The notes under the pieces are model-generated. The model was not told the origin of the DNA. It made no database searches and saw nothing but the letters and a program-made list of their open reading frames with translations. The translations under genes and the position numbers were made by a program. A stretch of DNA of 64,000 nt, from positions 248,001 through 312,000 of the forward strand of contig JAGFNQ010005193.1 in assembly GCA_024364735.1 (NCBI GenBank), given 5' to 3'. The first letter of the stretch is position 1, and each line of letters starts with the position of its first letter. This document shows positions 35,307 to 46,853 of this stretch, piece after piece. Source of the DNA: Boesenbergia rotunda (Eukaryota; Streptophyta; Magnoliopsida; Zingiberales; Zingiberaceae).

Positions 35307-36989
35307 TGTTGATGCAGTCTGACATGATTGTTGTTTTGGTGTTGACACCGATTTAAGTTTAGGTGAGTAAGATAAGTTCGACTTAAGTCCTGGTCGAGGA
35401 CTGGGCACAAATTCTGGTGAGTGAAGTCGGGTGACGAACTCGGTGAGTAAAGTCGGGTCCTAGTGAGTGAAGCTAGGTAAAAGGAAATCCTGGTGAGTGA
35501 AGCCGGGTCCTGGTGAGTGAAGCTGGGTGAAGGAAATCCCGGTGAGTGAAGCCAGGTCCTAGCGAGTGAAGCTGGGTGAAGAAAATCCCGGTGAGTGAAG
35601 CCGGGTCCTAGTGAGTGAAGCTAGGTTGGACTAAGTCCCAGTGAGTGAAGCTGGGCACGAAGTCTTGGTCCGGCGACTGAGCATAAGTCGGAGAGTGGCT
35701 GGATCGGTCTGGAGTCCGATCAGGGAGTTGGTACGAACTCCCTTGATAATATATCGGTCTGGTGACAGATCCAGGGTGTCTGATCGTTCTGGTGAACGAT
35801 CAGAAAGAGAACAGAAATATTCTGTGTGGTTTCTAATCGTTCTGGTGAACGATCAGAGAGTGATCAGAAAGGGTCTGGAGAAAACCCTGATCGGTCACAG
35901 CGATCGATCAGGGTCCTCCTGGTCCGATCAGGATGGCTCCTGATCGGTCACTTTGACCGATCAGGGCATAACCTGATCGGTCAAGTGACCGATCAGGTTA
36001 GGGAGCTGGTGGGAATTCCAGTGAGCTGGTGGATCGGTCTGGTGACCGATCCCCGATCTCTGATCGGTCAGTGTGACCGATCAGATCCTTACTGGATCGA
36101 TCAGAGGTGAGTCTGATCGGTCAGAAGGGTAACTGATCGGTCAGGGTGACCGATCAGTGTCTGATAACTTTAATTTGAATCACTGACAGACTACCTGATC
36201 GCTTCTGATTTCTTCTGATACGCTTTGATTTGTTGTGCTAATCCTTCTGATGAGTGTGCAGGGATACAGAGATGACACAAACCAAGAAGGAGGGTCAATT
36301 GGCGACTTTTGCTTCGGCAGGTTTGTCTGTTTTCTGTTCGCAGGTTTCAACGGCTTCTGGCGCGGCTGGCGACTGATCGGAGGCTCAACTGAAGAGGTCT
36401 TCAGTGGACTGAGCGCTCATTGGATGTTAGTGGGTCAGGCTGTGGTTCAGTGGGTGCTGACGGAGTCTGGCAATGATCAGAAGGGATGCTTAAGTGGAGG
36501 CTGGCGAAGCAGTGACAGGGGAGAGCAACTGATCGGAAATCAAACAGACATAAGAAAACGGAGAGCTGAGTGAAGGTTCTCGCGTTAGGGTTGTTTTGTG
36601 TTGTGCTCTGAGGTGTGCCTCATTGTTATGCTTTCTGTGCTCGCGCTTTGTAAGCTTTCTTGAGTCTCTGTGCTTATTCTCATATCATCTTGAGACTGTT
36701 TGTGGAGAGATTAATCCACCGAGAAGGAGGTTTCGATTACCCGAATTTCCGGGGCTTGATCTGCCGACGATCAAGGGATCGCCCACCTCACGGGCACGCC
36801 AAGGAGTAGAGGCAAGTTATCCCCGAACCTTGTACATATCTGAGTTAGCGTTTGTTCTGTATTTCTGTTTTCTTTCTTTCTGACTGTTTTTCTTCCGCTG
36901 CTAACTTAAGTGCAGAAAGAAAGTTTAGAGGCCAAGGTTTTTAGTGTCTGGCTATTCACACCCCCTCTCTAGCCATCCAAGGTCCAACA
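35307..36989 (+). mobile_element. Solo LTR of the same Copia family, opposite orientation (1,683 bp)
   Basis: It is flanked by CGGTG duplications (35302-35306 and 36990-36994). It begins TGTTGATGCAGTCTGAC and ends GGTCCAACA, matching the minus-strand reading of the 21594-23638 LTR. It carries the same three hairpin arrays in inverted order, with many more stem variants, e.g. arms GATCGTTC/GAACGATC. It is more diverged than the nested Copia LTRs, so it is an older or different subfamily member. Confidence 0.92.
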
Positions 36990-37679
36990 CGGTGCAGTAC
37001 CGTCACCAAGAGGGGAGGGGTTGCAGCCACTGCTTCCTCTCCTCTTTCTTTTGCATTTTGCAATTCTTCTTTGCGTCTTGATCCCAATACCATCATCCGG
37101 AGAGAAATTACAGTTGTTGCCTCCTCTCTTCTTCCTTCTTAATGTTGTAATGATCCTTGTTGTCGGATGCATCTTTGCGGGAAGAGGTAGTCGGGGTATC
37201 TATGTATTACCTCAGGCATCCTCCTCTGTTAATGGTTACACGGATGAAGGGTCGAGGGGTCTCCACTACGGTCGGGGATTCAAGGATTTCGACCATAACA
37301 CGGATGTATCCCCACCCACCGGCCGTTGGAGGACGGTTTCGAGCCAAGCGACTCCGCGGGAGTGTTGTAATGGCGAAGAAAAGCCCGAGTAGAGGAGTGA
37401 TACCCCTTACCGGATTTTCTGATTGTATTTTTGGTACTTCTCTGAGATGTTGGCATCAATATATTTCTCATATAAATTAAGGAAAATATCCGTTACCTTT
37501 GGTGTGCCCATGCTTGTATGATATTAATATTTTGATGTCTCGCATGTTTTTTCCTTTTGTCGGGTAGACCGTGTTATTTTTTACTTTCGCAACGCATATG
37601 TATCCCGGGCACTTGAAATATCGTGCGGCATCAAGATCTTGCCTACTCGGTCCAGCGTCTATAGCGTCCTGGCCGAGTC

Positions 37680-38805
37680 TAAGTACCCCGGGCATCCGCA
37701 GCACCGCGAGGTTTTAGGATTTTCATTCTTGGTTGGAAGTCCGCAACAACACAGACCAAGCCTAAGTACCTCAAGCATCCACAGCATCACGAGGCATTAG
37801 GGTTTTTACCCTTGGTTGGGAGTCCGTAGCAACCCAGACCAAGCCTAAGTACCTCGGGCATCCGCAGCACAGCGAGGTATTAGAGTTTTTACCCTTGGTT
37901 GGGAGTCCGTAGCAACCCAGACCAAGCTTAAGTGCCTCGGGCATTCGCAGCACAGCGAGGTATTAGGGCTTTTACCCTTGGTTGGGAGTCCATAGCAAAC
38001 CAGACCAAGCCTAAGTATCTCGGGCATCCGCAGCACCATGAGGTATTAGGGTTTTTACCCTTGGTTAGGAGTCCGTAGCAACTCAGACCAAGCCTAAGTA
38101 CCTCGGGCATCCGCAACACCGCGAGGTATTAGAGTTTTTACCCTTTGTTGGGAATCCATATCAACCCAAACCAAGCTTAAGTACCTCGGGCATTCGCAGC
38201 ACCCGAGCTATTAGGGTTTTTACCCTTGGTTGGGAGTCCGTAGCAACCCAAACCAAGCTTAAGTACCTCGGGCATCCGCAGCACCGCAAGCTATTAGAGT
38301 TTTTACCCTTGGTTGGGAGTCCGTAGCAACCCAGACCAAGCCTAAGTACCTCGGGCATCCGCAGCACCGCAAGGTATTAGGATTTTTACCCTTGGTTGGG
38401 AGTCCGTAGCAACCCAGACCAAACCTAAGTACCTCGAGCATCCACAGCACCGCGAGGTATTAGGGTTTTTACCCTTGGTTGGGAGTCCGTAGCAAACCAG
38501 ACCAAGCATAAGTACCTAAGGCATCCGCAGCACCACGAGGTATTAGGATTTTTACCCTTGGTTGGGAGTCCGTAGCAACCCAGACCAAGCCTAAGTACCT
38601 TGGGCATACGTAACACCGCGAGGTATTAGGATTTTTACCCTTGGTTGGGAGTCCGTAGCAACCCAGACCAAGCCTAAGTACCTCAAGCATCGCAGCACCG
38701 CGAGGTATTAGGGTTTTTACCCTTGGTTGGGAGTCCGTAGCAACCCTACCCAAGCCTAAGTACCTCGGTCATCCGCAGCACCACGAAGTATTAGTGTTTT
38801 TAAGT
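37680..38805. repeat. 83-bp tandem array in the Tat 3' region (~13 copies)
   Basis: Units contain TACCCTTGGTTGGGAGTCCG, CAGACCAAGCCTAAGTACCT and GGGCATCCGCAGCACC at 83-base spacing, with a few one- or two-base length variants. Because 83 is not a multiple of three, the apparent minus-strand ORFs cross frames and are not genes. Tandem arrays in the 3' part of Tat elements are known seeds of plant satellites. Confidence 0.95.
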
Positions 38806-39003
38806 CCTCGGTAGCACATTGGTGTGTTGGAGAGTGCACTTCCATTATTACGTGAATTTGCTGCAAGGCAGCAAAGATACACAGGTGAGTACATAATATG
38901 CAAGGTAAATCTTGTCGATGCCGGAAGGGTAAGAGATAGTTGGCCTGCCCGGGCCTCTCGAGCCTTTTGTCCCTCTCCCCCTGTGCATGATCATCTCCTC
39001 CAG

Positions 39004-40324
39004 CTAGCCTTCTAATGCCCTTGGGTTCTTCCGGGACTCTGTCCTGACTTTCCCGCAGTAGAATCGCCGAGACACCAGCTGGTCCCCTCTGACTTCAACC
39101 ACTCGGTTCCCGACGGGGAATTTTATCTTCTGGTGGTAGACAGAGACCACCGCCTGGAAGACACCGAGCGTCGGGCAGCCCAGGATGGCGTTGTAAAAGG
39201 AGGGAGCGTCCACAATCAAGAAAGGCATCCTCCTGGTCCTCTCCAGCGTGTCGCTACCCAATGAGATTGATAGAGTGATTTGCCCTATCGGCTATACTCG
39301 GTACCCCATAAAGCCGAACAGTGGGGTTGAGACCGAGAGTAGCTCATCCTTGTCGATCTGCATCTGGTCCAGAGCCGTCTTCTACAGGATGTTCACGGAA
39401 CTTCCTGTGTCCACGAAAATACGCTTAACCTCGTAGTTGGTGATGCGGGCTATGATTATTATGACATCTTCATGGAGAGCTTCCACTTCCTCCAGGTCTG
39501 TTGGACCGAAAGAAATTGTAGGGCCCTGCTCCTGACTCCGGCTCGTCCCAATAGAGTAGTTTTCCAGCCGCCGGGTATGAGACTTCCTTGCCCGATAGGT
39601 CCCCCAGAGATCACTCTAACGTGTCCAGAGGGCGGGCCACGCATAGGGGCCTTGCTTTTCTGAGTATATCTTTCTAAGGAGAGAGATCTTCGGGGTGCAG
39701 GCCCCCGACTCCTTCCTTGCGATCGTGACCGAGATCGATGTCGAGTCTCGTTCTCCCTGGCATGCTTCTGCCGAGGAGATAAGCTTCGATGTGGAGACCT
39801 TCGGCAGTACCCCGCTTTATTCCTTACCCGCTTTATTCCACACCATCAGTATACTGGTGCAAGAGTGTCGCGTTCTCAAACTTACAGACGTGATCTTCCG
39901 GGTCCGTCTTCCCGTCATAATCGACGATCCCGGGCCCACGGAATTGCTTCGGCATGGGATCTTCCACAATCTCCAATGAGAAAAGAGTGGAGGGAACCTT
40001 AAGGGAGGCCTTAGGTTCCTCCCTTTTTCCTTGACCTTCTTCATGCCTCTGCGCGCTGGAGGCTACCGAGTGAGCCTTCTCGAGATCTCCGGGAGAGTCT
40101 CTTCGGAGACCTGGGGTTGTTTCGTCCCGTCATCCCACTGGTGTGACGGATCTCCGCGAGTGCGAGATGGAGACTCTAGGAATCTCCTCCCGCGCAGGAG
40201 CTTCTTGCTGCGAGACGACTTGTTCAACTTGGTGCTGCTTAAGCGCTTCTTTGATGACGTTGGCCACCAAGCAGTCAAGTTCCTCCCTTGTCAGGACAAT
40301 GACTTGTCCCTCCAGCCCTGTCAT
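39004..40324 (-). pseudogene. Tat gag-protease remnants
   Basis: On the minus strand the gag starts MTGLEGQVIVLTREELDCLV (40324). A frameshifted core contains RGPGIVDYDGKTDPEDHV (about 39940-39885), a gypsy gag signature. An aspartic protease follows with the active site DTGSS at about 39397-39411. Then come PFLIVDAPSFYNAILGCPTL and KIKFPVG (39261-39004), a usual block between protease and RT in Tat elements. Stops and frameshifts separate the pieces. Coding homology stops at 39004; the expected RT is absent and the tandem array begins 200 bases further on. Confidence 0.85.
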
Positions 40325-40587
40325 CGGTGCTCCTTCTGGTGCTTTACTGGTTTCCCACAGTCAGTGTCAAACTTGTTCCGGAAGGAATCTACGTTGACGA
40401 CCAGTCACCGAAGTTCGGCCCACGTGGATGCTGACGGGAAGGGAGGAACTTCGCGCCATGCGAGATCAACACGAGCGTTAGGGGAACACGCCGGATGTTG
40501 TCCGACGGAGCCCACTCCGACGCTCAAGTCAGTGCCTCGATGGAGAAAAAGAGAAAGCAGAGAGATGGTATGAGTTGTAGAGAGTTC

Positions 40588-41118
40588 GTAACCCCTGTAC
40601 CAGAGGGGTTGGACTACCTTTTATACATGTCGCGGCTGTCTTGGCGCGCCCCCATGATCTATGCCGCGTCCCTCCTCCCTTTCGGTGGTTACTGGATAAC
40701 TTTTGAAACGGTCCACGCCGTCATTACGTGCTTTGTCCCGTTGCGACATTTAAGGGTCACGATGACTCCGCGTCAGCGAGGATGCTTATCCAATAGATCC
40801 GCAAAAAGAGGGGGGATCGTTACTTGAGGTCGAATATTACTTGGGCTTCACTTCCCTTAGGTGATCTCGAGGTCTCCTGGCCCAGGCGATCGCGGGAGCT
40901 ATAATCTCCCGAGGTGATCTCGGGACCCGACTTCCCGGGGTGATCCCGGGAGGGGTATCTGATCTGACCTTCCAGGGCGTCACCCAAGGGGAGCCCTAGA
41001 GGCTCTTTTTCGCGAGAGTGTCCCGAGAGTTCTGAAAGAGGAGTCGCTCAGATTCGTCTCGTTTTGTCATACAACTTCTTCATCTCATGTGTCCGTCACG
41101 GACTATTCAACCCTATCA
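40588..41118 (-). repeat. 5' LTR of the Tat element
   Basis: This 531-bp repeat partners 20398-20914. On the minus strand it begins TGATAGGGTTGAATAG. A clear primer-binding site directly after it was not recognised. Confidence 0.85.
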
Positions 41119-42067
41119 TGTAACATATTTATACTCTTTGCAACCTTAACAATTGTAAAAAAATAAGAAGATATGAAATTGATAAATTCTAAGACCTCTC
41201 TGAGTCGATGAGTAGATTTGAACTGAAATTTGCTAATCGGTCTAAGGTCTCAAATTACATCTATTTCGTTTTGAGATTATAAAGAATTCAATATACTATT
41301 TATTACTATTTTCGATCTTATCTTAACGGTGGTATCGAGGTTTTAAAATAAAATAATTCGAGTCTAATAAAAACTTAATAAATGAGAGAAAGTGAAAGTG
41401 GGATATATGAAAGATAAAATTAAAAGACCAAATAAATTAATACGGTCTTCCATAATAATCAAAGTATAATATGTTTTTTAATCAATTAAAAAAAATACGG
41501 TGGCATAATGATAAATTATCGAATAAATATTGTTAATATTATTTTAAAATTTATATATACACTTTATTTTTTGCGAGCTGAGCTGACATGAGCTGCACTT
41601 GTCAGGGTAGTGTCAGATCCGACCAGCTCATGGGCGAGTCATCCTTGGGTTAGGGTGGGCTCCAGCCCTACCTCTTTTTTTTCTAAAAAAGTTTAATAGT
41701 TTTAATTATTTCTTATTTTTTTAATTAATCATAAATTTATTTATAGGTAAAATATCAAATTAAAAATAATTAATTTTAAAAATAAAATATCAAATTAGAA
41801 TGATAAATTTTATAAAAAATTATTATATTTATAAATTAATAAATATATTAATTCTAATTTGTTTAATATTTTTATCCTGAATTTGTTGATAGTAAGATCT
41901 CTTTTCCTCCCCGTAATATCATTTTTTTTCCTCTAATTTTACTTTAATCTATTAATTCTGTCGCTGACAAAGAGCTAATAAACGTTGACCACTCGAGAGA
42001 TGGTCAACAAGGCCCTCGTGAGGTGGGCATTGCCTTGCTAGGCGATCAAGAATTACTTTGTGTGTAA

Positions 42068-42153
42068 CCGCTCGCGAAGTGATCGCACACGAGGTGAACG
42101 CTGCCTTCCGAGGCAACTAGCAATAGTTTCGCATGCGATCACTTTGCGAGCGG
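42068..42153. repeat. Inverted repeat, 20-bp arms
   Basis: Arms 42068-42087 (CCGCTCGCGAAGTGATCGCA) and 42134-42153 pair with one mismatch around a 46-base loop. They sit in a GC-rich island (41990-42180) in AT-rich DNA. Confidence 0.75.
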
Positions 42154-42964
42154 GCGCACGTGAGATGACCACTGCTTTGTCAGATAATGAGCGACATAAG
42201 TCTAGATATGCAAATGTAAGTTATATTTCATAATTTTATTTAACATAAATTAAAATGATATCAAATCTATTTCTTTTTCATCCTCTAGAAAATCTTATAC
42301 AAACATAGTCAATTACATAATTTTACTTATTTACTCATAATTCTTGATATTTCAACTCTCGAGGTTCATGTTTTGTTAGTCCTAGATAATTTTGAATTCT
42401 GACTACGTCCTTAGACCAGCTGGCACCCTTATCAAACAGGGTGCAATGCAAGAAGAGGTCGACCAGTTGACAGTTGACACCCACATCAAACAGCATGCAA
42501 CGAAGAGGTCGGCCATGATAGTGGCACGTCAACGCCCCTCATCCCCTCAGTCGTCGCCCTCAATTGTATTGCCTTTTCCCCATCACTAGCATTGACTAAA
42601 GCACTCGCTATCCGCCAAGTTCAACTCAGCAATTCGTATTGCATCTCGAAGCGTTGAAATTGCATTTTGACCCGAACGATGCATACATCAATTTGTAGAG
42701 TTTGCACTCTCTCACTCTCAATGTGGGGCTCGACTCGAACATCTTTTTCTTTCTTTGCCTAGGCCACTAATGACATGACTGTTTCTCCAAGGAAAATAAG
42801 TTTTAAAAAAAATCAAAGAGCGTTATTTTTTTTTTCAAATCATGGAGCCTCTCGTTTTTTTTTTAATAAAAGAATATTTTACCCCACTATTTAATCATAT
42901 ATAATTATTTTTTTTTCGTTATTATTTCTCATTCAAATTTCTAATCAAAATTCTAAACTGATCG

Positions 42965-43260
42965 AATGTATTATAATAGTTACGTAGCAGCTACATTGCT
43001 AGCTATTAATGGAAGGTGAATGTTAAATGAGCCGATTGAATTAGTATTGTAGTAACTATGAAATCGTAATTGTTACATATGTTATAGTAGCAACGATTTG
43101 GTAGCTACTAAAACATGAATATTAGATGAGTAGATCAAACCTATATTATAACTGTTACAATTTCGTTCTTGTTATAACATGTACGATAAGTAAACAGGAT
43201 TGAATCCATGTTATAGCAGTTATGAAACCTTAGTTATTATAACTTGAATGAACCTCTCTA
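42965..43260. repeat. Second cluster of GTAGCTAC/GTTAC words
   Basis: Words such as TACGTAGCAGCTAC, GTAACTATGAAATCGTAATTG, TGGTAGCTACTAAAAC and GTTACAATTTCG recur at short spacing, the same vocabulary as 6130-6845. Non-coding. Confidence 0.5.
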
Positions 43261-43581
43261 AGAACATCAATGGTCAACTCACTAATGATTATATGCTGAG
43301 ATTGACTATCGGGGTGATCACCCGTCATCTTGCGCAACTTCTCCAAGGATCCTGGGATGGGGAACATGCTAAGAAGAGTATATTAAAATGACAGCTAAGG
43401 GTTCCCCGACACAGTTATTCCGCTGCTCAAGTAAGTTTTAGAAGGAGTAGGAGATGCATAAGGAAATTAGGGTTTTTTGTGTTATGTCTACGTACCTCTG
43501 TTTGCAAGGATAAGCTATCTTTTATGGAATGGTCGTCAGCCTCCATCATCTTCATTTATCCCAAATTTCTCATGTTCGTTA

Positions 43582-44533
43582 TGTTGGATATATAGTGTAA
43601 ATGGAAAGAGAAATGGTGGGACTTTAGTCCCACATTGGGACTTTCTAGTGAATAGAAAGTGAGGAGGAAAATAAAGAGGCTCCATTGTGAATGAGATTTT
43701 AGTCCCACATTGGGAGTCTCAAGGCATAAATGTTGGTTTATATTGTTTCACAAGCATGATAGTTGTAAACAAATGCTAGGGGAGAAACTCTCTCTCACGC
43801 GTGGGTGCGCAGGGGGGTGCAAATCAAGGGCTCGAATTTGTACCGAACCAAGTGAACTCTTGTGCGTGCATGACCTGCGCGTGTCGAGTCCAACCGGTCG
43901 GGGCAAAATTTGTCCAAGGAAATGTATTAATTTTGATTAATGTAGTAACCCCCAAACGTTTGGATCTGCAGTAACCCCCAGACGTTTGGATCTGGCCGGT
44001 TAAATGGCAGTATATGGCGTTAATTTGGTCATTGAATACTGCGGGGATCTGAGCCTATATAAAGAGGATGTGACCAAGAGCAAAATACACACAGACAGAA
44101 AAAAGAAATTCTCTTCCGCCTCGTTCCCGACCTCCGTTAATAATGTTCGGGTACTTCCTCAGTTCGCCACGAGCAACGAGTGCTCCGTTGTGCTCGTGGT
44201 TCGGCTGTTGTATCCTGAGAGACAGACGTCCATCTGAGCCTCGAAGCACCATCAGAGGAGGACAAATCTGTTTCAAGGACACTGCGTTGCGCAGGCCTCA
44301 GCAACTTCCGATCGGGAGACTTGGTCGGGAGCTCGGGAGATCCTAATCGGGAGTTTCCAGCTCGGGAGTTCATTCGGAAGCTCGAGAATTCAACTCGGGA
44401 GCTCGGGAATTCTGCTCGGGAGACTGCAGACTGCATAAAAGGCAGCTCGGGTCACTCAACAGTTAAGTTGAAATTAGTTTTTGTAATTTCAATTTATTGT
44501 AAACTCTCCGAAAGGAGTCCATTTCCTTCAACA
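43582..44533 (+). mobile_element. Copia-type solo LTR (952 bp)
   Basis: It begins TGTTGGATAT and ends TTCAACA, with an inverted TGTTG/CAACA border. Flanks CGTTA (43577-43581) and TGTTA (44534-44538) match at four of five bases. Inside are paired TTTAGTCCCACATTGGGA words (about 43625 and 43690), a 27-base duplication (43944-43998), a TATA box TATATAAAG (44056-44064), and CTCGGGAG-rich leader repeats (44300-44450). No internal region is attached. Confidence 0.8.
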
Positions 44534-46796
44534 TGTTATTACTTTCTTTAAAATAAATGATGATTATTGTCCATTTATTTCGAAGTGAATAGTTATGTTT
44601 TCCACTAGTTCGTATGTAGTTTTCTAATTTTTCAATAATCAAATTTTATCGCCTTAAATGTCTGAAATTAGGGCCATCTAGAACCTAAATCGAAGGATTT
44701 GAGAGGGTTGGGACAACCTAGGACTTGAGTTGAGAGTCATAGATGACTTGGACTCGAGTCAAGAGTCATAGGCGATTGAGACTTTAGTCGAGAGTCATGG
44801 CCTACTGGTATCCGAGTTGGCCGACTAGAGCTCAAGTCGAGAGTCGGAAAGTTCAAAACAATTTTTTTTTTGCTGACTTTAATAAGCCATCGAGGTTGAA
44901 ATATTAATTTCTAGTATCACATGACATCTTTTGATTATTGAATAATTTTTAACAAGTTAAGCATGAATTATAACAATTATGAAATTATAATTATCATAAG
45001 ATATATAATAAATATGAAATCATAATTATTACAATGTACTCGGTGGATTCATAATATAGATGGGAGATTTAGATGGAAAAAAATAATAATAATTTTGATT
45101 GAATAATTATACATGATTAAATAATGGAATGGGATGTTTTTTTAATAAAAAAAAGTTAAAGTAAGATGTTCTTTTCCTTTTAACTTTTGCCAAAAGAAAA
45201 TAAACAGATTTTATATTCAGAATCAACAGGATAGAAATCAAGGACCTTGGGTGTGAGACAAACCTCATTCTGCTTCAACAGATGGTAACCAAGATGCAGC
45301 TGTCTTTGTGCGGAGAATTTTAAGTCGGACCCCAAACGTCCATGATCAAATGTCAAGTTATCAAGAGAATGCTCTAATGTTTTAATTAGAGGGATAAGCC
45401 CCGGCAACGGATAATGGTAGGATTTTTTTTTAAGTTCTCATATTTTCGAGGATTGAATCTTAATTGTGAAGAATTAATCGATACATTTTTTTAAATGAAA
45501 AATTGAATTGATGAATGACTCACTCTTTATGTATTCTTGCGGTGGGTGGAAACTTTCGTAGGGTGGATTTGATTATTTAAAATTAATTGATATAAATTAA
45601 AAATTGATGTAAGTTAAAATAATAATGATTAGGTTGATGGCCCATTAGTGATTTCAAATAATTATTTGGTCAGCACTTTCACACGCCCAAACATAGTTAT
45701 TTTCACCAACCACGCCACGATAGAATGTCAATAGGAATGGCATTAAACCTCTCTTAACTATTTCTGTTTTATGAACTCGATCGTCTAAAGTTAACTGTCA
45801 GTATCATTCAAGAATATATAATTTAGTCGGCCTTAGGGAAAATAATAAATAAATTTAAAAGATGGGACCTATCTAAGCATCGTAACAACAAAACAGAAAT
45901 GAAGACTCAACGCATGCACCTCAACACACTCCCAACATATTCCAAATGCTTGACCCCAAGTGGCTGCAAGTGTCTATTTTAACAAAATCATAAATCGTGG
46001 TCGACATACTTCTTATTTATATATATTAAACTTGAACTCTTTTTCAAAAATAAAAATAAGTAAACTATATATAGAAATATTTATAATAAAACCGATGAAT
46101 ATTTAATTTTTTATTTAAATGTTATAATTAAAAAGAGACGATTGAATCCTAAAAAAAACCTTATTAATTTAAATTTACTAAAATCTAACTCCTAAATCTT
46201 AAAATTTTAAACGTTAAATATCTATGATATACTATGTGAGTATCTAAATTTTTTTCATTTGAACATTATAATCTAAAAAGAACAATTAAACCTAAAAAAT
46301 TCTTATTAACTAAATCCATTATAATAACCCAACTTTTAAATCGAACTCTAAATATATTTTTAAAAAATAAAAAAAATTACTGTATGAAATAAAAATAAAG
46401 CTACAATTAAAGTGCGAGTTTATTTTTAAAATAAAAATAAAAATCTATTTTTAATGAATATTAAAGTGCGAGTTTATTTTTAATTTAAATGAGTTATTTA
46501 TGAATTTGCCTCTAATATACGGATGGTAAAACACTTGGACCCGCTACTAATTAGCATTAGCGCATGTCGGCGGTCGTCGCAACGACTTTCTACACGTTAG
46601 ACATTTTAGAATCTACTAAGGACTTTGTCCCTAATCTACGACTGATCCATTGATAATTCCTTGGTACCCCAGCCACAATTTCTTTTATTCCGCAGTCAAA
46701 GAATGTGTGAACAGCATCTCTTACCCAGTCACATACTCGTCCGGCCCCACGCCTCCCCAACCCACTTTTCTGATACAAAACGTGCTTTGTATTTGT
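44534..46796. other. AT-rich spacer upstream of the ERF gene
   Basis: No gene is called. A short degenerate tandem of GAGTCGAGAGTCATAG-like units is at 44715-44850. A 75-codon minus-strand ORF (45180-45407) is unrecognised and left uncalled. The last few hundred bases should be ERF promoter. Confidence 0.45.
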
Positions 46797-46804
46797 TATA
46801 AATA
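46797..46804 (+). promoter_or_regulatory. TATA box of the ERF gene
   Basis: TATAAATA lies 50 bases upstream of the ERF start codon, giving a very short predicted leader. Confidence 0.7.
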
Positions 46805-46853
46805 CCCGCCTTCCACCATTCGGTTTTAAAACCGCAGCCTTCACGAGTCAGCC

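Larger units (their letters stand above)
20398..41118 (-). mobile_element. Ty3/gypsy Tat-type retrotransposon with nested insertions, no pol
   Basis: Matching LTRs lie at 20398-20914 (3') and 40588-41118 (5'). They share GTACCAGAGGGGTT, CCACGCCGTCATTACGTGCTT and GGCCCAGGCGATCGCGGG. Minus-strand order: 5' LTR, gag (from 40324), aspartic protease (to 39004), an 83-bp tandem array, a long 3' region carrying an antisense ORF on the plus strand, a purine tract (GAAGGGAGGAAC, minus strand), then the 3' LTR. RT, RNase H and integrase are absent, so the copy is non-autonomous. An antisense ORF between pol and the 3' LTR and a repeat-rich 3' region are known traits of the Tat lineage (Grande, RIRE2). 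Subtracting the two nested insertions leaves about 8.7 kb. A target duplication could not be assigned. Confidence 0.85.
41119..43581. other. AT-rich gene-free spacer
   Basis: No gene is seen. It holds a 20-bp inverted repeat (42068-42153) and a second cluster of GTAGCTAC-like words (42965-43260). Short ORFs near 42392-42589 have no recognisable family. Confidence 0.5.

Noticed and set aside
34760..35325. Opposed ORFs of 129 and 162 codons
   Set aside because: Non-coding 3' region of the Tat element. Both strands are open because of GC-rich composition, and no domain was recognised.
37480..38753. Series of minus-strand ORFs with repeated LRLGLGCYGLPTKGK-like protein
   Set aside because: They are read-throughs of the 83-bp tandem array. 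The unit length is not a multiple of three, so the frame shifts every unit and no single protein is encoded.
45180..45407. 75-codon minus-strand ORF
   Set aside because: Composition is protein-like, but no family was recognised, and no flanking exons or splice signals could be joined to it. Left uncalled.
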